Of a stretch of 64,000 nucleotides of DNA, positions 58,299 to 64,000 are shown in pieces; the first letter of the stretch is position 1; every line of letters begins with the position of its first letter. This stretch comes from Mycetohabitans rhizoxinica HKI 454 (GTDB lineage: Bacteria > Pseudomonadota > Gammaproteobacteria > Burkholderiales > Burkholderiaceae): the NCBI RefSeq assembly GCF_000198775.1, contig NC_014722.1:1471629-1535628 (forward strand), in the 5' to 3' direction. Made by a program: the position numbers and the translations under genes. The notes under the pieces are model-generated. The model was not told the DNA's origin, ran no database searches, and saw only the letters and a program-made list of their open reading frames with translations.

Positions 58299-58730
58299 TT
58301 AATCAGGGTAGAACGACACGGACAGCACCTGATCCATCGACCACGGGCAGGCGTCGGGGAACACATCCAAGCCGGTCTCCTCAACGGCCTTGGAAACTGC
58401 ATCAGCCCAAGTCCGGGCAATCCAGTTCTGATTGGACAAAGAGTTTTTAAGGCTAGGCGTATCGTTTAGCGCGGCGTCCAATGCCCGCCGTTGCTCCTTG
58501 ATCGTGCGTTGCCAGCTTGAACCCCGTCGGCCCGACTGGTACTGCCACTTGAGCAGGTGAGCCAGAAGCACAGCCATCCGGTTCGCCAATTCACGTTGTT
58601 CGCTCTTGCCCACGTCCTCGATCTCCTCCGCGATGTGCTCGATGTCCAGAGCCGAGAACTGACCGGCGCGCAGCAGTGCGGCCTGTTCGTTGGCCCACGC
58701 CACCACGTCCTGTTCGTACTTGGTTCCCAT
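58299..58730 (-). CDS. DUF29-family protein
   Basis: The 143-residue protein begins MGTKYEQDVVAWANEQAALL, then FSALDIEHIAEEIEDVGKSE, LANRMAVLLAHLLKWQYQSG and IKEQRRALDAALNDTPSLKN. These are the helices of DUF29, a small alpha-helical family common in cyanobacteria and Burkholderiaceae accessory DNA with unknown function. Its reading frame is intact while everything around it is decayed, so it may still be in use. Confidence 0.85.
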   Translation of the reverse strand: MGTKYEQDVVAWANEQAALLRAGQFSALDIEHIAEEIEDVGKSEQRELANRMAVLLAHLLKWQYQSGRRGSSWQRTIKEQRRALDAALNDTPSLKNSLSNQNWIARTWADAVSKAVEETGLDVFPDACPWSMDQVLSVSFYPD

Positions 58731-58884
58731 TTACGTGCTCCACTAAGCTCAAAGCGTGTGAGGTTTTCATTATCACACACAGAGAGAGAGACCCACACTA
58801 CCATTTGGCTCCCAAAAACAGCAGCGGATGTGACGTGTCCGCTGCACAAGCAACCATGAACAATATAATAACTAGTTCGTCCTG

Positions 58885-59160
58885 AACAATTAACTCTGCT
58901 CTGCGGTAAGTTCATGCCGCCGGCGCCATGTAAGCCTCGCGATTGAGCAGAGCAACCCGGATCAGGGCGTAAAAAAGCCGCAGCTTCCTGAAAATCATCC
59001 GCAGGTTGTGGCCGGCGCCGCACAGCACTGCATGGATGGCATTGCCTAGCGCCCCTTTAAGCCAGTTGCGATCGAGCTTGCCGTCTGCTTCATATGGCCA
59101 ATGACCGGCTCGATTGCACTGCGCCGCCGGATCATTGCCCGCAATATAATCTCGCTGACG
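58885..59160 (-). pseudogene. IS5-family transposase C-terminal remnant
   Basis: On the minus strand, RRRSAIEPVIGHMK is followed after a frameshift by LDRNWLKGALGNAIHAVLCG and GHNLRMIFRKLRLFYALIRV, the end of an IS5-family transposase. The rest of the element is missing. The tip sequence (58880-58900) is almost the same as in the remnant at 1798-2079, so both derive from one IS type. Confidence 0.7.
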
Positions 59161-59461
59161 GCTTCCTACACCATTGTTTAGTTTGACTATTTTATTAGGC
59201 AGAAAACGCCCACACCTGCTTCCGGCCGTCTGTCCATACCATTTTCTAAGTTCTGGGGACAATACAGCAGGCCCCTACATGGGAATTCAAGTGCGAGCGC
59301 GGCGGCACGGGGCTCGCGGATTAGCAAAGCAGAGTTGGAGCCAACGCTCATTGGATCCCTTGCGTGGGAAGAAAAATCAAGGTGCAATTACAAGACACTG
59401 AGATAAGAATACAGTATTTGGATTAATGCATAATCTATTGATTTAATTATTTTTTATTAGT
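59161..59461. other. No gene recognised
   Basis: About 300 bases between the IS5 remnant and the right repeat copy. Mainly AT-rich near 59400-59460. No gene can be supported. Confidence 0.4.
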
Positions 59462-59566
59462 TACGCCTTATAGGAGTGCTGTTCTATTAACTGCGCTAAG
59501 CACCCGTTCGACGTCCTGTCCAATAAAGCCTATTAATTTAATGCATCTTTCAACGCTTTACCAGCA
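59462..59566 (-). repeat. Right copy of the tRNA-Val/hupB duplication, tRNA half decayed
   Basis: Matches 57651-57755 at 83 of 105 positions. The tRNA part is truncated and has many C-to-T type changes (for example the anticodon stem), so it is not functional. The hupB part is the intact 3' end of the hupB gene at 59533-59805. Confidence 0.75.
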
Positions 59567-59805
59567 CGAAACTTCGGCACTTTAGCCGCCTCAATCTTGA
59601 TTGCCGCGCCAGTGCGGGGATTGCGCCCGGTGCGTGCGGTGCGCGTACCCAGTGCAAACGTGCCGAAGCCAACGAGTGTCACGCTGCCACCCTTCTTTAA
59701 CGTCTCCTTGACGCCATCAATTAAGGCGTCCAGTGCGCGTCCCGCAGCGGCCTTCGAAATATCCGCTTGTTCTGCAATGTGATCGATCAGCTCCGTCTTG
59801 TTCAT
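59533..59805 (-). CDS. hupB: DNA-binding protein HU-beta
   Basis: A 90-residue HU protein: [60 protein letters not shown] and [20 protein letters not shown]. It has the beta-arm proline (NPRTGA) and the usual C-terminus [12 protein letters not shown] bends and compacts DNA. It follows lon on the minus strand as in other Burkholderia. A good ribosome-binding site (gaggggtggag) precedes the ATG. Confidence 0.95.
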   Translation of the reverse strand: MNKTELIDHIAEQADISKAAAGRALDALIDGVKETLKKGGSVTLVGFGTFALGTRTARTGRNPRTGAAIKIEAAKVPKFRAGKALKDALN

Positions 59806-59950
59806 TCTCCACCCCTCGCGTTAGTCGGGTATGAGTTGTGGGCACATTCGTTGTGCGCCCGGGGTGATGCGCCGGCCGCGCGGAGCCATTAAAAGCAACT
59901 GAAACCGTCGTGTCAAGGCGATTCGCAGGCGTCTTCTGGAGATCTCCCTG

Positions 59951-59995
59951 AGCCCAAAAGAAAGCACCCCGCAGCTCACGCATGCAGGGTGTTTG
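59951..59995 (-). terminator. Terminator downstream of lon
   Basis: Read on the minus strand, CACCC-t-GC ... GC-g-GGGTG (59991-59965) forms a stem with a 11-base loop, followed by the T-rich CTTTCTTTT. It lies between lon and hupB and would separate their transcripts. Confidence 0.65.
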
Positions 59996-60099
59996 AGCAC
60001 ATGATTGGGCCGCAGCAACCGGGTCGCCGTCGCCTCTTCACGCCACGTCACAGCACAACGCATCCAACGCATACGCGGCGTGGATGCGCCACGCCGATT

Positions 60100-62517
60100 T
60101 CAGTGCTTGACGACTTCGCTGCCCGCCTCCTTCGTCTGGCCATCCGCGACCGGTGCAGGCTTGGCGTCGTCTTCCGGCAGCGCATCCGGCATCCGTTCGA
60201 GCGCCAGTTCCAGCACCTTGTCGATCCAACGTACCGGCACGATCTCGATGCTGTTCTTCACCGCGTCCGGAATCTCGGCGAGATCCTTTACATTCTCTTC
60301 TGGAATCAGCACGAGCTTGATGCCGCCGCGGTGCGCAGCCAACAACTTTTCCTTCAATCCACCGATCGGCAGTACTTCGCCACGCAGCGTGATTTCACCG
60401 GTCATCGCCACGTCGGCACGCACCGGGATGCCAGTCAGCCCCGACACCAGCGCAGTCGTCATCGCTATGCCCGCGGACGGACCGTCCTTCGGCGTCGCGC
60501 CTTCCGGCACGTGAATGTGGATGTCCTTCTTCTCGAACGCCGCATCCGTGATGCCCAGCCGACGCGAGCGCGAACGCACGACCGAACGGGCAGCCTCGAC
60601 GGATTCCTTCATCACGTCGCCGAGCGAGCCGGTACGAATCACGTTGCCCTTGCCGGGCATCAGCGCCGCCTCGATCGTCAGCAAGTCGCCGCCAACTTCC
60701 GTCCATGCCAGGCCCGTGACCTGGCCAATCTGGTTTTCCTTTGCCGCCAGCCCGAAGTCGAACTTGCGCACGCCCAGGAACGTATCCAGGTTACCGCCAT
60801 CGACCGTGATCGCGCCGTCCGCCTTCTTCAGCAGCAGCATCTTCACGACCTTGCGGCAGATCTTCGACACTTCGCGCTCGAGCGAGCGCACACCCGCCTC
60901 GCGCGTGTAGTAACGGATAATGTCGCGAATCGCCGCTTCGGTCACATCGATCTCGCCTTCCTTCAGCCCATTGTTGCGCTTTTGCTTAGGCAGCAGATAG
61001 CGCTGTGCGATGTTGACCTTTTCCTCCTCGGTGTAGCCCGACAGCCGGATCACTTCCATCCGATCCAGCAGCGGCGCCGGAATATTCAGCGAATTCGACG
61101 TCGCGACGAACATCACATCCGACAGATCGAAATCGACCTCGACGTAGTGATCCGCGAATGTGTGGTTCTGCTCCGGATCCAGCACCTCGAGCAACGCGGA
61201 CGACGGGTCGCCGCGGTAGTCCATCCCCATCTTGTCGACTTCATCAAGCAGGAACAGCGGATTGCGTACACCCACCTTCGTCAGGCTCTGCAGGATCTTG
61301 CCCGGCATCGATCCGATGTAAGTGCGACGGTGGCCGCGGATCTCACTCTCGTCATGCACGCCGCCAAGCGCCATGCGCACGAACTTGCGATTCGTTGCGC
61401 GCGCAATTGACTGCCCAAGCGAGGTCTTGCCCACGCCGGGAGGCCCGACCAAACACAGGATCGGCGCCTTCACCTTGTCCACGCGTTGCTGGACTGCCAG
61501 ATACTCAAGGATGCGCTCTTTCACCTTTTCGAGACCGAAATGGTCCTCGTCCAGCACGCGTTCGGCATTCGCCAGGTCGTTGCTGACCTTGCTCTTCTTG
61601 CGCCACGGCAGCCCGATCAACGTCTCGATGTAGTTGCGCACGACTGTGGCTTCGGCGGACATCGGCGACATCAGCTTCAGCTTCTTAAGCTCGGCATCCG
61701 CCTTTTTCTTTGCCTCCTTCGGCATACGCGCAGCCGTGATCCGCTTCTCGAGTTCCTCGATGTCAGCGCCATCCTCGCCCTCGCCAAGCTCCTTCTGGAT
61801 CGCCTTGACCTGCTCGTTCAGGTAATACTCGCGCTGGCTCTTTTCCATCTGGCGCTTCACGCGCCCACGGATGCGCTTCTCGACCTGCAGGATGTCGATT
61901 TCGGCCTCGAGTTGCGCAAGCAAGTGCTCTAGGCGCTCAATGACAGGGAACATCTCTAGGATGTTCTGCTTCTGGTCCAGCTTCAGCGGCAGATGCGCAG
62001 CGATCGTATCGGCCAGGCGCCCCGCCTCGTCAATCCCGGACAGCGACGTCAAGATCTCAGGGGGAATCTTCTTGTTGAGTTTCACATACTGGTCAAACTG
62101 CGACACGATTGCGCGTCGCAGCGCCTCGGTCTCCGCGCTGTCGGCGCGGTCTGGCTCCAGCGGCATCAACTCGCACGAGAACATTGTCTCCTGCTCTTCA
62201 ATCGACAACGTCTTCGCGCGCTGCAGCCCCTCGACCAGCACCTTCACCGTGCCGTCCGGCAGCTTCAGCATTTGCAGGATATTGGCGACACATCCGACCT
62301 CGTAAAGGTCCTTTTCGGTCGGTTCGTCCTTCGCAGCGGCCTTTTGCGCGACCAGCATAATGTGCTTGCCGCCTTCCATTGCCGCTTCGAGGGCCTTAAT
62401 CGATTTCGGGCGGCCAACAAATAGCGGTATCACCATATGCGGGAACACGACCACATCCCGCAGCGGAAGCAGCGGCAAAGTGGTGCGTTCAGTCGGGAGA
62501 AGTTGGCTTCCTGACAT
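60100..62517 (-). CDS. lon: ATP-dependent Lon protease
   Basis: The 805-residue Lon begins [20 protein letters not shown] at 62517 with the N-terminal LON substrate-binding domain. The AAA+ core has [20 protein letters not shown] (Walker A) and [12 protein letters not shown] (Walker B). The protease domain has the catalytic Ser in [12 protein letters not shown] and Lys in [13 protein letters not shown]. It degrades damaged and regulatory proteins. The C-terminus is acidic ([14 protein letters not shown]). The frame from 62577 is not conserved. Intact. Confidence 0.97.
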   Translation of the reverse strand: MSGSQLLPTERTTLPLLPLRDVVVFPHMVIPLFVGRPKSIKALEAAMEGGKHIMLVAQKAAAKDEPTEKDLYEVGCVANILQMLKLPDGTVKVLVEGLQRAKTLSIEEQETMFSCELMPLEPDRADSAETEALRRAIVSQFDQYVKLNKKIPPEILTSLSGIDEAGRLADTIAAHLPLKLDQKQNILEMFPVIERLEHLLAQLEAEIDILQVEKRIRGRVKRQMEKSQREYYLNEQVKAIQKELGEGEDGADIEELEKRITAARMPKEAKKKADAELKKLKLMSPMSAEATVVRNYIETLIGLPWRKKSKVSNDLANAERVLDEDHFGLEKVKERILEYLAVQQRVDKVKAPILCLVGPPGVGKTSLGQSIARATNRKFVRMALGGVHDESEIRGHRRTYIGSMPGKILQSLTKVGVRNPLFLLDEVDKMGMDYRGDPSSALLEVLDPEQNHTFADHYVEVDFDLSDVMFVATSNSLNIPAPLLDRMEVIRLSGYTEEEKVNIAQRYLLPKQKRNNGLKEGEIDVTEAAIRDIIRYYTREAGVRSLEREVSKICRKVVKMLLLKKADGAITVDGGNLDTFLGVRKFDFGLAAKENQIGQVTGLAWTEVGGDLLTIEAALMPGKGNVIRTGSLGDVMKESVEAARSVVRSRSRRLGITDAAFEKKDIHIHVPEGATPKDGPSAGIAMTTALVSGLTGIPVRADVAMTGEITLRGEVLPIGGLKEKLLAAHRGGIKLVLIPEENVKDLAEIPDAVKNSIEIVPVRWIDKVLELALERMPDALPEDDAKPAPVADGQTKEAGSEVVKH

Positions 62518-62752
62518 TTCTATCCCCAGTGTGGAATCAATTCGTTCGAAAGTTGAGGCAATAACGCCGTATTGCAAGCTTCGGGGCGCGGACAGATGCA
62601 GAAACTTCCAATCCGAGTCGCAGGATGCGCAAAAGTTTTGGATCGCTCCACTTTAAACGAAACAAGCCGTCCACGTCGCCATGAACGGCCCCCGCCACGC
62701 AGGCGCGTCGCCGATCAATTGCTCCCAGCCACCTTTGGCGTGTCTTCATAGA

Positions 62753-63985
62753 TCAGCAATGGTTTGCCATCACCGTCGATAACGTTCTCATCGATGATAT
62801 CTTGCTGATCCCTTTAAGCGTCGGCAGCTCGTACATCACATCTAGCAATGCCTGTTCCAGGATCGAGCGCAAGCCACGCGCGCCGGTCTTGCGGCGAATC
62901 GCCTTTTTCGCGACCGCCTGTAGCGCCGTGGGCCGAATCTCAAGCTCCACCCGCTCCATGTTGAACAGCTTATGATACTGCTTGACCAACGCGTTCTTCG
63001 GCTCGACTAGGATTTTCATCAGCGCGGCCTCGTCGAGCTTGCCCAGCGTCGCGACAACCGGCAAGCGGCCAATGAGTTCGGGAATCAAGCCGAATTTGAT
63101 CAAATCCTCCGGCTCGACATCCCGCAGCACCTCACCTGCATCGCGATCCTGCTTGCTCTTCACACTGGCCCCAAAACCAATGCCGGTCTTCTCGGTACGA
63201 TCCGTGATCACTTTTTCGAGGCCATCAAACGCTCCCCCGCAAATGAACAGGATGTTGGTCGTATCGACCTGGATAAAGTCCTGGTTCGGATGCTTGCGGC
63301 CACCTTGCGGTGGCACCGAGGCCATCGTGCCCTCGACCAGCTTGAGCAGCGCCTGCTGCACACCTTCGCCCGATACGTCACGGGTAATCGACGGGTTGTC
63401 CGATTTGCGGCTGATCTTGTCGATCTCGTCGATGTAGACGATGCCGCGCTGGGCCTTCTCGACCTCGTAGTTACAATTTTGCAGCAGCTTCTGAATAATG
63501 TTTTCGACATCCTCGCCGACGTAGCCCGCCTCCGTCAACGTAGTCGCGTCCGCGATCACGAACGGCACGTTCAGCAGTCTTGCAAGCGTTTGCGCGAGCA
63601 GCGTCTTGCCTGACCCAGTCGGCCCGATCAACAGAATGTTGCTCTTGGACAACTCGACGTCGTCTTTCTTGTCGAGATGCTTCAGACGCTTGTAGTGGTT
63701 GTACACCGCCACCGCGAGAATCTTCTTCGCGCGCTCCTGCCCGATCACGTACTGATCGAGAATCTGTCGTATTTCCAGCGGGCTGGGCAGGTCCGACCGG
63801 GTGATACCCACGTCGCCGGACGCGCCGGCTGCCTCGTCACGGATGATTTCATTGCACAGGTCAATGCATTCGTCGCAAATGAAGACCGACGGTCCCGCAA
63901 TGAGCTTTTTGACCTCGTGCTGACTCTTTCCGCAAAACGAGCAGTACAGCAGCTTCTCGCTATTCGAACCTTTCTTGTCCGCCAT
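62753..63985 (-). CDS. clpX: ATP-dependent Clp protease ATP-binding subunit ClpX, C-terminus frameshifted
   Basis: ClpX has the four-cysteine zinc domain ([11 protein letters not shown] and [10 protein letters not shown]), Walker A ([14 protein letters not shown]), Walker B ([10 protein letters not shown]) and the IGF-type loop (KTGIGFGA). From SVLTILEQ onward the family ends about 423-425 residues long. Here, after LPTLKGISK, the last 18 residues ([15 protein letters not shown]) are out of frame. The next frame gives the expected ending [20 protein letters not shown] through PKVAGSN and a stop at 62715. So one base is missing near 62798-62803. Function would probably be retained in part, since the missing bit is the variable C-terminal tail; an assembly error is equally possible. 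Confidence 0.92.
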
Positions 63986-64000
63986 AAATATATAAGCCTC

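Noticed and set aside
59462..59505. Second tRNA-like sequence near hupB
   Set aside because: It is a truncated and mutated copy of the tRNA-Val 5' half; the acceptor 3' strand and TΨC arm are missing.
59989..61410. Plus-strand open frame of 473 codons opposite lon
   Set aside because: Antisense to lon, which is clearly coding; the frame follows its third-position GC.

Overview
The window looks like a chromosome segment of a Burkholderiaceae bacterium that is undergoing gene decay. The conserved blocks are high in GC and keep Burkholderia gene order: mltG-tmk-holB-tatD, yciB-bolA-ppi next to purL, clpX-lon-hupB-tRNA-Val-ppiD, and prkA-yeaH-spoVR. Between them lie insertion sequences of at least five families (ISNCY, IS110, IS21, IS5, IS3), many truncated or frameshifted genes, toxin-antitoxin pairs and AT-richer cargo that resembles host-directed effectors. 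This mix fits a host-associated lineage such as Mycetohabitans (formerly Burkholderia) rhizoxinica, the endosymbiont of Rhizopus. The genus is inferred from gene content; no search was run.

Positions 1-12.1 kb are a mobile and accessory zone. It holds higBA, IS5 and recombinase scraps, an N-terminally decayed member of a helical-repeat family (2345-3097), a phd-vapC operon with a clear palindromic operator, a complete ISNCY element, two tandem AT-rich paralogues (both broken), an IS110 element with a structured 3' non-coding tail, a complete IS21 element (istA-istB) and a secreted-effector-like gene (11250-12083). Positions 12.1-17.1 kb hold the stress operon prkA-yeaH-spoVR on the minus strand. 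Positions 17.3-19.6 kb are decayed (a sugar ABC ATPase remnant) and contain a stand-alone receiver-domain protein.

Positions 19.6-30.4 kb are mostly intact chromosome: envelope and stress genes (a YSC84-type lipoprotein, a DUF3096 protein, a glycosyltransferase, otsA, an MscS channel, a Rap1a/Tai protein, an ankyrin protein), then tatD, a truncated acetyltransferase, holB, tmk and mltG. Positions 30.4-37.8 kb look like an island wedged between mltG and ygfZ. It carries a frameshifted protein with a possible glycosyltransferase DxD motif, an F-box-like helical-repeat protein paralogous to the 2345-3097 gene, IS3 debris, a methyltransferase, a phage tail-collar scrap and a relBE-type pair.

Positions 37.8-53.5 kb return to housekeeping genes (frameshifted ygfZ, a thioesterase, a Dabb protein, selO, msrB, yciB, bolA, a PpiC-type isomerase, purL, nnr, pgi). 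Two clean deletion junctions each fuse the ends of two old genes: NRDE/oxidoreductase and ybbA/tesA. Positions 53.5-64 kb hold a lipoprotein gene, ppiD, an MFS transporter, tRNA-Val, a short phage-like insertion flanked by a 105-bp imperfect duplication of the tRNA-Val/hupB junction, hupB, lon and clpX, whose last codons are frameshifted.

The most notable candidates are the F-box-like repeat family (two members), the possible bridge-RNA region of the IS110 element, and the effector-like genes at 11.2 and 31.2 kb.
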